6,306 nucleotides of DNA. It comes from Sulfurimonas sp. (GTDB taxonomy: Bacteria > Campylobacterota > Campylobacteria > Campylobacterales > Sulfurimonadaceae). The stretch is taken from the NCBI GenBank assembly GCA_002733945.2, contig NVXO02000002.1, positions 193,151-199,456 on the forward strand. The letters run 5' to 3'. A model generated the notes under the pieces. That model had not been told where the DNA came from, searched no databases, and was given only the letters and a program-made list of their open reading frames with translations. Position numbers and translations under genes: made by a program. Below, in pieces: positions 1-6,306 of this stretch (position 1 is its first letter; each line of letters opens with the position of its first letter).

Positions 1-119
1 CCCTCTATTGTAACTAGTACTTATGTTTTTAATGTATGCTTCTTCTTTTTCCCTGAGTAGTAATGTCTTTGCTTTTTTTTTGGTCTTTCACATTGTAACT
101 CTGTAACATCTAAACTTAT
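1..119 (-). pseudogene. IS5-type (DDE) transposase remnant, broken and running off the left edge
   Basis: Translating the minus strand from 119 gives a short stretch typical of IS5-family DDE transposases (DDE_Tnp_4-like): a DVTE motif (its D, codon 108-110, sits where the family's first catalytic Asp is expected), then RPKKKQ and YYSGKKKKHTLKT. In intact relatives HTLKT is followed by Gln; here that codon is TAA (21-23), consistent with a CAA to TAA nonsense change. The frame then continues as VLVTIE to the window edge. In-frame stops also lie just upstream at 120-122 and 150-152, so no complete N-terminus is present. The family call comes from recognised motifs, not an alignment. The remainder of the element, including terminal repeats, would lie left of position 1. 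It sits directly downstream of the HD-GYP gene, in the same orientation. A nine-base homopolymer (73-81) encodes the KKK part. Confidence 0.8.
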
Positions 120-203
120 TTACTTTACGGTATTTAATTGTTTGCCATACTAATCTATAAGCAAATTTCACTCCTATTTTCTTTAGGTTTTAGGAGAAGT
201 CTA

Positions 204-1670
204 TTATCTTAAAAATGGAACATCTGAAAGTTGACTCACCTTTGTTTTAGTTAAATCAGTTCTTTTCTTTGTATATGTAAGTTCATTTTTTTGAATCAAC
301 TCATCTAAGACTTTTTCAGCAGCAGTGGTATTCACCAGCTCTTTACTCAGTATGACAAAGTCATCCCCAAAAATTCTAAATATCAAAGCCCCATCAGTAT
401 GTATACTCAAGATATTAGCAAACTCTTTGAGTAGAATATCCCCCTTATCCCATCCATGCTTAATATTAAATTTTGCAAAGTTGTGAATCATAAAAAAAAG
501 CAGATATTTAAATGTCTGATTGTATCTATTTTCACTCAAAACAACATCAAGATAGTTTTTGTTATAAAGCTCACTTAAAGGGTCTTTATAAAAATATGCA
601 AAACGCTCCTCTTCAAGAACTGTCTTGGGTAATTGATTTATATTATCTTCAATCTTGATATTTTTAAGAGCCTTGTATGCAACGCAAACTACTTCAGGAT
701 GAAACTGTATACTACTAAGTTCTTCTATCTCTTGCAGTGCTTCTTCAATACTTTTTTTCCCTTTGTATATTCTATTTGTTGTCATTGCATCAAAAGAATC
801 TGCCACCATTAAAATTCTAGAGAGAGGAAGAATCTCCTCTTTTTGAATCCCATTTGGATACCCTTTTCCATTATACCTTTCATGGTGCTGGTAAACGATT
901 TGAGCCATATTTTTAAACATCGGAATATTGTTAAGTAGTTTGTATCCGACACTTACATGTTCTTGAATCAAGGTATATTCAATCGCATTCAATTTTTTAG
1001 GCTTAAGGAGTACAGAGTCAGGAGTCTCTATCTTTCCTAAATCATGTAAAATTGCCGCTTGATATAAAAGTCTTATATCATCATCTGAACAACCCATCTC
1101 TTGTGCTATGAGAGTACTATAGTATGCTACTCTCTTTGAATGACCTGCAGTGTATGTATCTCTCTGCTCGATAAGCTCAACTATAGAGTAAATTGTTTTG
1201 TCGTAGTTCTCTTGCATCTGCTTTGTTTGTTCTTTTAGGTGTAGCTTATAAATAGTATTTTCTTTAAATTTTTGGATCTTTTCTGAGACCTTTAAAAGCT
1301 CTATATTAAGCATGTCATTATCAAATGGTTTTATGATGTAGCCATCAACATGTGCTTTTATGGCTTCCATCAGATAGTTTGAATCTATATGTGCTGTCGT
1401 GATAAGAATAGCAACTTTCTCGTTAAACTCTCTTATTTTAGCAATCATTTCAGATCCGTCCATCTTGGGCAGTGAGATGTCTGTAATAATGATGTCAAAA
1501 GCATTTTTTTTGCACAACTCCAAGCCTTCTTCTCCATCAGATGCTAAAACAACAGAGTCAAAAAGTTTTTTTAGGTAGCTACCCATTATCATTTGTATCT
1601 CTAAATCATCTTCTACATAGAGTACAGATAAACCTGCTGAGAATTGTTTTAATACTTTTATATCTACCAT
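204..1670 (-). CDS. Response regulator: REC, HD-GYP phosphodiesterase, degenerate GGDEF
   Basis: 488 residues, cytoplasmic. REC (about 13-130) has the acidic pocket E20-D21-D22, phosphoacceptor D64 in TDISLPKMDG, T91/T92 and K114 before P115. A probable helical linker (130-160) leads to an HD-GYP domain (about 160-340): DTYTAGHSKRV with H177, H209-D210 in ILHDLGKI, H238, H262-H263 in HHERYNGKGYP, and D291 in ADSFDAMT. All expected metal ligands are visible, so hydrolysis of cyclic-di-GMP is likely, gated by phosphorylation of D64. The C-terminal part (about 356-488) is GGDEF-like (DPLSELYNKNYL, GDILLKEFANIL), but its signature reads FGDDF (434-438), the usual ND and GH pairs read NI and GW, and it ends about 25-30 residues early. 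It is therefore probably not a cyclase. The start lies 11 bases after the kinase stop with no clear Shine-Dalgarno, which suggests translational coupling. It is the last gene of the operon. Confidence 0.93.
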   Translation of the reverse strand: MVDIKVLKQFSAGLSVLYVEDDLEIQMIMGSYLKKLFDSVVLASDGEEGLELCKKNAFDIIITDISLPKMDGSEMIAKIREFNEKVAILITTAHIDSNYLMEAIKAHVDGYIIKPFDNDMLNIELLKVSEKIQKFKENTIYKLHLKEQTKQMQENYDKTIYSIVELIEQRDTYTAGHSKRVAYYSTLIAQEMGCSDDDIRLLYQAAILHDLGKIETPDSVLLKPKKLNAIEYTLIQEHVSVGYKLLNNIPMFKNMAQIVYQHHERYNGKGYPNGIQKEEILPLSRILMVADSFDAMTTNRIYKGKKSIEEALQEIEELSSIQFHPEVVCVAYKALKNIKIEDNINQLPKTVLEEERFAYFYKDPLSELYNKNYLDVVLSENRYNQTFKYLLFFMIHNFAKFNIKHGWDKGDILLKEFANILSIHTDGALIFRIFGDDFVILSKELVNTTAAEKVLDELIQKNELTYTKKRTDLTKTKVSQLSDVPFLR

Positions 1671-1681
1671 TTGATTTCTAC

Positions 1682-3481
1682 TTATTCGTTATTTTTTAAG
1701 TCATAGGGCAAGTCTATCTCAAAACAGACACCATGATTTTTATTTATAACCATTATAACACCATTTAGGTGTTTTTCTATAATTGTTTTACTCATATACA
1801 GACCTAAACCAGTACCATTACTCTCATTCTTTGTTGTAAAGTATGGATCAAAGACACTATCAATAATTTCTGTAGATATTCCACCTGCATTGTCACAGAT
1901 CTTTAGTTTGATATGCTTCTCATGAGAAAACAAAATAATGTTCACCTCTTTTTTAACTGTTTTGTTCTCACAAAAAGCCTCTTTTGCATTTTTGAGTATA
2001 TTAATAAGCACCTGCATAAGCTCTCTTGAAAAAGTTCTTATCTTCACCGTATCATCTACATCTACATTAAGGGTAATATTATTATTTTGAAGTGATTTCC
2101 CGACTATCGATATGCTGTCTGCAACTATACTTTCTACACTCACCTCTTCTACAAGTTTGTTTGGTTTGAAAAATTCTCTAAAATCATCAATAGTTTTGGA
2201 TAATTCTTGTGTCTGTTTAATAATATCTTGGGAAACCTCTCTTAGTTCATTATTATCGAGTAAATCAAGTTCAATACCAGCTTGTATATTATTTGCATCC
2301 ATAGCTATGACACTAAGAGGTTGACGCCATTGATGTGCAATTATGCTTATCATCTCCCCCATTGCAGCATGACGAGATTGAGCTATCATAACCTCCTCTT
2401 GTTCATGCAGTTCTGCCTCTTGAAGTTTCTCTTTTGTGATGTCTGCATGAAACCCAACCATCCTTACTGGTTTTCCCTCTTTATCAAAGAGAGTCTGTCC
2501 GCGGTCAAGCACCCATATCCAAGAGCCATTTTTATGTTTAAGTCTATGTATACTGTGGTATTGATAATTAGGGTTTGAGTGTGCTATTGCTATCTCTTTT
2601 TCAGCTTTTTTTAAATCATTTGGATGGACTCGACTCTCCCATGTCTCAAGTGTATTTACAAGTTCATCATCGCTATATCCTAACATCTCTTTCCATCGAG
2701 GAGAAAAGTATATTGTTCCTTCTTCTAGATTCCAGTCCCATAAGCCATCACTTGTTCCTTCTATAGCTAAGGAGTACTGCTTATTAAGCTCTCTGAGCTC
2801 TCTTTCATTTTTTCGTATAACATTAAGATAGTTTTTAATTCTAGCTCGAATATAAAACATAAAAAGTAAAAAGAAACCCATACTAAGAAGACTTAGTGTC
2901 ATAATTACAGTATTAAAATTTGCAAATGTATGGTGTGCCTTCTCCTGAAAACTATCAGCCTTCACATGAGCATATTCATAAAGAACTTTTGCTGATTGCT
3001 CTAGCTTTTGCACATGCACTGCTCCCTTATTTTTAGTAATAAAGACCGCCTTATCATACTCCCTTGCATACATAAGGTCTATCACCTCATCTCGTATTGG
3101 TTTCCAATCCTTGAAAAGTTTTTCTGCCTTTTTCTCAAGTAAGAGACCCTCTTCTCCTAAAATATTTTTTTTAATATCTTTTAAGCTTTTATAAACATTT
3201 TTTTCCTCTTCATCAACTTTTTTAGCAAACTTTTCACGCTCTACATCTGTAGATGAAAGTACTACATCCTTCATGTCTCGATGCATCTTTACAACACCTT
3301 TTTGTACAAAAATGGCGGCATTAGAAACTTTAAGAGGGTGATTATATATACTCTCTACACTAGCATGTATCTTATCAGTAGTAAAAAGACTTATCCCATT
3401 GACAAGTAGCACAAAGACCACACTGATTGAGGCAAATATTGTAATGGTTCTGCTTTCGTTATTTGGATTTAAATATTTCAT
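1682..3481 (-). CDS. Membrane sensor histidine kinase (helical sensor, PAS, HisKA, HATPase)
   Basis: 599 residues. Membrane segments at about 13-34 and 188-211 enclose a mostly charged, helical periplasmic region of about 150 residues, resembling a four-helix-bundle (4HB_MCP-like) sensor. No HAMP is recognisable; a short helical linker (212-235) leads to a PAS/PAC domain (about 236-352; GLWDWNLEEG, HRLKHKNGSWIWVLDRG). HisKA carries the phospho-acceptor H383 in AHQWRQPLS, the H-box type abundant in Campylobacterota. The ATPase domain shows the N-box (N494, N498 in NILKNAKEAF), G1 (DNAGGI, 530-535), F-box (FDPYFTTK) and G2 (GTGLGL, 556-561), so it should be active. No receiver domain is attached; the flanking REC proteins are the obvious partners. 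The ligand cannot be told from sequence. The upstream ribosome site is weak (GTAAAAAG), and the ATG overlaps the stop of a preceding 25-codon ORF as ATGA, consistent with coupled translation. Confidence 0.94.
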   Translation of the reverse strand: MKYLNPNNESRTITIFASISVVFVLLVNGISLFTTDKIHASVESIYNHPLKVSNAAIFVQKGVVKMHRDMKDVVLSSTDVEREKFAKKVDEEEKNVYKSLKDIKKNILGEEGLLLEKKAEKLFKDWKPIRDEVIDLMYAREYDKAVFITKNKGAVHVQKLEQSAKVLYEYAHVKADSFQEKAHHTFANFNTVIMTLSLLSMGFFLLFMFYIRARIKNYLNVIRKNERELRELNKQYSLAIEGTSDGLWDWNLEEGTIYFSPRWKEMLGYSDDELVNTLETWESRVHPNDLKKAEKEIAIAHSNPNYQYHSIHRLKHKNGSWIWVLDRGQTLFDKEGKPVRMVGFHADITKEKLQEAELHEQEEVMIAQSRHAAMGEMISIIAHQWRQPLSVIAMDANNIQAGIELDLLDNNELREVSQDIIKQTQELSKTIDDFREFFKPNKLVEEVSVESIVADSISIVGKSLQNNNITLNVDVDDTVKIRTFSRELMQVLINILKNAKEAFCENKTVKKEVNIILFSHEKHIKLKICDNAGGISTEIIDSVFDPYFTTKNESNGTGLGLYMSKTIIEKHLNGVIMVINKNHGVCFEIDLPYDLKNNE

Positions 3482-3555
3482 CTTTTTACGATAAGATATT
3501 GATGTATCGAAAGGAATGCATCTTCATATAGTATTTGGTAATTTTTATTATCCAT
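3478..3555 (-). CDS. Possible 25-residue micro-ORF between the PilZ regulator and the kinase
   Basis: In the only sizeable gap inside the operon, an ATG at 3555-3553 opens 25 codons (beginning MDNKNYQILYED, ending QYLIVKR) and stops at TGA 3480-3478, overlapping the kinase ATG as ATGA. Its start lies one base past the stop of the PilZ regulator, and AGAGGA lies six bases upstream of it. The kinase itself has only a weak ribosome site, so translating this ORF could deliver ribosomes to the kinase start. I recognise no family. It could be a leader or coupling peptide, a genuine small protein, a chance ORF, or the remnant of a longer reading frame. The case rests on the start signal and the exact overlap, not on homology. 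Confidence 0.4.
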   Translation of the reverse strand: MDNKNYQILYEDAFLSIHQYLIVKR

Positions 3556-3556
3556 T

Positions 3557-5047
3557 TCACATCCTCTTAATTTCTCTAATAAGTTCCATCTGTCTTTTCG
3601 TGATATACTTTACTAACTCACTTGTCTTCAAATCTTTAAACATAAAAACAAGACTAAAACTGCGTTTTGTCTCCTGCTTTCTGTAAAATAGAGCTTTTGT
3701 ATTAATAATGAGAGGTTTTTTATCAACTTCTAACACTATATCAATAACTACCTCACTATCTTTTTCTAAACCAGGAGGAAGAGTAGCTAACTTCAACTTT
3801 ACAGCATCAAGTGAAATATCTTCTATCTCGATATCACCATGATACTTTCCTTCTCCTATAAAAAGAGAAGTTATCTGCTTCTCCCCTGGAACTACTCGAA
3901 TTGTTTTTCTTTTAATAGGAGAAGTTGTTATAAACTTGAGCTTTTTAAAAGTTATACTTTGTAAATCAAAACTCATATTCTCAATCTCCGATGCTTCGAT
4001 AGCATGAGGAAGTGCATCTGATATAATAAGGGTTTTTTGCTCAATTTGTACTGCTTTTTGTTGCATATAAGTAGTCTTTACACATAAGCGATTATTCTCT
4101 GTACTATCAATTACACCATCATTTGTTATGCTTAAACCTTTGTAGTAGTTATGGAGTTCTATCTTTGCATCATTTCTTTGTATAATATTTAAAAATTCAT
4201 ATATTACTTCTGTGTTTGCACTTACCTCATCCTCTTCACTCTTTTTTGCATCAAAAAGTCCTAAAAGATTCAACTCGCTTATATCATCAAAAGAGAGAAT
4301 TCCATAATCCTTTTTTTGTGGTATAGCTTTGTACTTGATGATAAAATGGCGTATCTTTCCCTTGATGTCTTTCATCTTTACATTAAAAAGTTTATCAGGA
4401 TTATTTTTAACTCTCTCAAGAGGATTTACCCCATCACTCTCATACAAGAAGCCATTATGTTCTAAAAACTTATCACCAAGCAAGAGTAAACTTTGTTTAC
4501 ATTCCAAAACCGATTCATATCCAAAAAAATCTAAAAATATATCATTTGCTAAGACTACAGAACCTTCAATGAGAAGTACAACCATAGAACTTTGGTACTC
4601 AAATATATTTTTTAGATGCATTTGAAATAGACTCTCATGTTGCTCATGTTTTATTTCAAGGATAGCTTCAGTCAGAACACTAGAGAGTTCAGACACATTC
4701 ACAGGTTTTTTTAAAAATCTAAAAACTCCGAGTTTAATTCCCTCAAGGAGCAACTCTTTATCATCAAAAGCAGACATTATGATAACTTTTGTTTGAGGTT
4801 TAATCTTATGAATGTGGTTTGTTAACTCCATCCCATCCATATGTGGCATTTTAATATCACTTACGACTATCGGGTAGCGATTCTCTTTAAAAAGAGATAG
4901 TCCCTTCTCCCCATCTTCAGCTACATCAACATGCGAAAAAAACTTTTTAAATAATTTCGTAGCATTCTTTCGAAGAGATTCATTATCTTCTACATATAAA
5001 ATACTAAAATGTTTCGCTAATTCCTGTAACTCTTTTAAATTTGTCAT
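3557..5047 (-). CDS. Response regulator with REC, PAS, YcgR-like and PilZ domains
   Basis: 496 residues, cytoplasmic. REC (about 12-132) has E20-D21, phosphoacceptor D64 in SDIKMPHMDG, S92 and K114-P115. A PAS-like fold follows (about 146-262; VVLANDIFLDFFGYES, ending GILSFDDISELN). Residues about 278-375 resemble the beta-rich domain that precedes PilZ in YcgR-type proteins (inferred from pattern only). The PilZ domain starts at RKTIR (R380 and R384, the RxxxR cyclic-di-GMP arginines), followed by DISLDA (410-415), where the usual DxSxxG Gly is Ala, and runs to about 472. The likely role is a cyclic-di-GMP receptor whose output is tuned by phosphorylation, possibly acting on motility or attachment; the target is unknown. 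The ATG overlaps the stop of the upstream GGDEF remnant as TAATG and has AAAGGA five bases ahead. It is the first intact gene of the operon, with the kinase next. Confidence 0.9.
   Translation of the reverse strand: MTNLKELQELAKHFSILYVEDNESLRKNATKLFKKFFSHVDVAEDGEKGLSLFKENRYPIVVSDIKMPHMDGMELTNHIHKIKPQTKVIIMSAFDDKELLLEGIKLGVFRFLKKPVNVSELSSVLTEAILEIKHEQHESLFQMHLKNIFEYQSSMVVLLIEGSVVLANDIFLDFFGYESVLECKQSLLLLGDKFLEHNGFLYESDGVNPLERVKNNPDKLFNVKMKDIKGKIRHFIIKYKAIPQKKDYGILSFDDISELNLLGLFDAKKSEEDEVSANTEVIYEFLNIIQRNDAKIELHNYYKGLSITNDGVIDSTENNRLCVKTTYMQQKAVQIEQKTLIISDALPHAIEASEIENMSFDLQSITFKKLKFITTSPIKRKTIRVVPGEKQITSLFIGEGKYHGDIEIEDISLDAVKLKLATLPPGLEKDSEVVIDIVLEVDKKPLIINTKALFYRKQETKRSFSLVFMFKDLKTSELVKYITKRQMELIREIKRM
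3562..3567 (-). promoter_or_regulatory. Shine-Dalgarno AGAGGA for the micro-ORF
   Basis: AGAGGA on the minus strand lies inside the last codons of the PilZ regulator gene and six bases before the ATG at 3555. Distance and sequence are near ideal, and stronger than the site in front of the kinase. This is the main support for translation of the 25-codon ORF. Confidence 0.5.
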
Positions 5048-5246
5048 TACAATCCTTTAAGTGTCACAAACATAGTTTTTGCCCTTAGCTTCTCAGCTAG
5101 CATTTTTGCCTCTTTTTTACTAAGCATTGCACGACAATTATAAACTCTTCCCCTCTCCATCTTGCTATACTATCAGTATCATGTAGTTCATTATCTGATG
5201 TAAGTAAATTTACTATCAAGTAGTCTCCTAAATTGCTTATATTTGA
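5047..5246 (-). pseudogene. GGDEF-domain (diguanylate cyclase) remnant, frameshifted and truncated
   Basis: Minus-strand translation from 5246 gives the core of a GGDEF domain: LGDYLI, then DTDSIARWRGEEFIIV (5180-5133). The signature GGEEF has become RGEEF (codons 5156-5142). After FIIV this frame runs into TAG at 5099-5097, while an adjacent frame picks up the expected continuation LSKKEAKMLAEKLRAK and ends with TAA at 5049-5047, so a frameshift lies near 5120-5135. The N-terminal part of the domain, with its substrate-binding ND and GH motifs, and the C-terminal third are missing, and an in-frame TAA at 5249-5247 closes the upstream end. It therefore cannot make a working cyclase. Its original gene probably preceded the PilZ regulator directly, since TAA and ATG still overlap. 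Family identity is strong from motifs; which protein it came from is unknown. Confidence 0.8.
5053..5058 (-). promoter_or_regulatory. Shine-Dalgarno AAAGGA fixing the start of the PilZ regulator
   Basis: AAAGGA on the minus strand, five bases before the ATG at 5047, supports that start codon. It lies within the 3' end of the decayed GGDEF frame, whose TAA overlaps the ATG. Confidence 0.6.
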
Positions 5247-5251
5247 TTATA
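5246..5251 (-). promoter_or_regulatory. Candidate -10 box (TATAAT) for the signalling operon
   Basis: A perfect TATAAT on the minus strand lies 24 bases past the selO stop and about 200 bases before the PilZ regulator. A T-rich stretch (TTGTTTTTTAATAG) lies upstream but no convincing -35 is present; Campylobacterota sigma-70 promoters often rely on a strong -10 with T-rich upstream sequence. In AT-rich DNA such boxes also arise by chance, so this is tentative. Transcription could instead read through from selO, as no terminator is evident between them. Confidence 0.35.
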
Positions 5252-5274
5252 AGACCTTATCTATTAAAAAACAA

Positions 5275-6306
5275 TTAAGAGGAACAAGAGAGTTTAAGAT
5301 TTTTTGAGCTCAATGGTACTGGCTTACAGAGATACTCTAAATCAGAGTGTTCATTAAATGGTGTATACGCCACTCTAAGCAGGTCATTTACCATACTAAA
5401 GTCTCCCTCTTGTGCTTTTTCAATTGACTCCTGGAGTATGTGGTTTTTTAGTATATATTTTGGATTTACTGCTAACATTTTTTTATGTCGCTCTTGTGTG
5501 GCTAGCTCTTCTTTTTCTAAACGCAGTTCATACATTCCTAACCATTTTTCAAGAGCTTCTCTATTTATACAAATATCTAAAATACGTGATTTGTCTCCAT
5601 CGTAAGTAGAAAGTCTTCTAAAAAAGTCTGTGTAGTCTATGCTTGCCATCTCTAAAGAACGAAAAAGTTGATACACTAAGTCCTTATCGTTCTCATCTAC
5701 TTTTTCTAAACCCATTTTTTCATACATTATCTCACTGTATTCTTGCTCTAACATCGGGCGAAAAACATCATCTAAAATCTCATCCATTTCATCATAGTTT
5801 ATGATGGGAGAGAGTGCTACTGCTAAACGCTCTAAGTTCCAATGTGCTGTTGCTGGTTGATTTGAGAAACGGTACTGGCCATCTCTATCAGTATGATTAC
5901 AGATATACTCTTTTTTATAGTCATCCAAAAAGGCAAATGGCCCATAGTCAATCGTTCGCCCATCAATGCTCATATTGTCAGTGTTCATTACGCCATGATT
6001 AAAACCTACACTTTGCCACTTGGCGATAGTGCGTGCAGTATTTCTTACTATTTCCCCGTACATCCTAAGATAAGCACTCTCAACACCTTGAAGATGAGGA
6101 AATGACTCTTCTATCACATAGTCAGCAAGTGTTTGTAGTTTTGTATACTCGCCTGTAGAGTTAAAGTACTCAAAGGTTCCAAAACGCACCCAAGTTGGAG
6201 ATAAACGTAGGACTATTGCCCCTTTTTCCCATCGCTCACGAGCAACATCAGTATCACTCCCTATAAGAGCTAAAGCACGAGAAGTTGCTATGCCTAAACC
6301 GTGCAT
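5275..6306 (-). CDS. selO: SelO (YdiU) pseudokinase-fold protein adenylyltransferase, C-terminal 343 residues
   Basis: SelO transfers AMP from ATP to protein Ser, Thr or Tyr residues using a kinase-like fold that binds ATP in a flipped orientation; in E. coli it is linked to oxidative stress. Visible signatures are MHGLGIATSRAL, arginines R34 and R41 in VLRLSPTWVRFGTF, the catalytic and metal-binding NTDN (D110, N111) and IDYGPF (D120). The spacing of these residues matches the known family active site. C136 in EYICNHTD and the C-terminal CSS (C341) match the cysteine pair that forms a regulatory disulfide in E. coli SelO; C341 is the position that is selenocysteine in animal homologues, and here it has a normal Cys codon. 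The family is about 480 residues long, so roughly 140 are missing beyond 6306 and the terminal Met is internal. No functional tie to the signalling genes is evident. Confidence 0.95.
   Translation of the reverse strand: MHGLGIATSRALALIGSDTDVARERWEKGAIVLRLSPTWVRFGTFEYFNSTGEYTKLQTLADYVIEESFPHLQGVESAYLRMYGEIVRNTARTIAKWQSVGFNHGVMNTDNMSIDGRTIDYGPFAFLDDYKKEYICNHTDRDGQYRFSNQPATAHWNLERLAVALSPIINYDEMDEILDDVFRPMLEQEYSEIMYEKMGLEKVDENDKDLVYQLFRSLEMASIDYTDFFRRLSTYDGDKSRILDICINREALEKWLGMYELRLEKEELATQERHKKMLAVNPKYILKNHILQESIEKAQEGDFSMVNDLLRVAYTPFNEHSDLEYLCKPVPLSSKNLKLSCSS

Noticed and set aside
94..172. Short GTG-started minus-strand frame (begins KFAYRLVWQTIKYRK) as a small gene
   Set aside because: It is about 26 codons, ends at TGA inside the transposase similarity, and lies in a different frame from the recognisable motifs; it is more likely decayed sequence of or beside the element.
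171..196. Inverted repeat CTCCTA ... TAGGAG downstream of the HD-GYP gene, as a terminator
   Set aside because: The stem is only six base pairs with a 14-base loop and no U-run follows on the minus-strand transcript, so it is not a convincing intrinsic terminator.
2112..2766. Plus-strand open frames opposite the histidine kinase
   Set aside because: They lie antisense to conserved HisKA and PAS coding sequence and have no recognisable domain; the well-supported minus-strand gene explains the region.
4329..4625. 98-codon plus-strand open frame opposite the PAS part of the PilZ regulator
   Set aside because: It is antisense to a clear gene, its composition looks like a reverse translation of that gene, and no domain is recognisable.
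5412..6105. Plus-strand open frames opposite selO
   Set aside because: They are antisense to strongly conserved SelO motifs, including the active site, and show no protein-like features of their own.
6304..6306. ATG at the window edge as the true start of SelO
   Set aside because: MHGLGI is an internal family motif and the protein would lack about 140 residues including part of the ATP site; the gene simply continues beyond the window.

Overview
The window is AT-rich, and every gene I can support lies on the minus strand. It most resembles a Campylobacterota chromosome (Sulfurimonas, Sulfurovum or Arcobacter-like). The evidence for this is the histidine-kinase H-box of the form AHQWRQPL followed by IDDFREFFKP, response regulators opening with the LYVEDD/LYVEDN signature, and a PAS plus PilZ regulator layout common in that phylum. 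The genus is an inference.

Layout in transcription order, from high to low coordinates. 6306-5275 is the C-terminal 343 residues of SelO, a protein AMPylase; its start lies outside the window. 5246-5047 is a decayed middle piece of a GGDEF (diguanylate cyclase) domain. It has a mutated signature, a frameshift and missing ends, and a TATAAT box lies at its upstream edge. 5047-3557 is a response regulator with REC, PAS, YcgR-like and PilZ domains. 3555-3478 is a possible 25-residue micro-ORF with a good Shine-Dalgarno sequence. 3481-1682 is a membrane hybrid of helical sensor, PAS and histidine kinase. 1670-204 is a response regulator with REC, HD-GYP and a degenerate GGDEF domain. 119-1 is a broken IS5-type transposase fragment that runs off the left edge.

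The three intact regulatory genes look like one operon: intergenic spaces are short, and stop and start codons overlap or nearly touch. One membrane kinase with two REC proteins suggests a branched phosphorelay. Its outputs are a likely cyclic-di-GMP phosphodiesterase (HD-GYP, with all metal ligands visible) and a PilZ-type cyclic-di-GMP receptor. The GGDEF fragment in front suggests the cluster once also carried a synthase, so the locus had 'make, sense and break' functions and has lost 'make'. The most notable observations are the two unannotated gene remnants (GGDEF and transposase) that flank the operon, and the micro-ORF that may couple translation of the PilZ regulator and the kinase.
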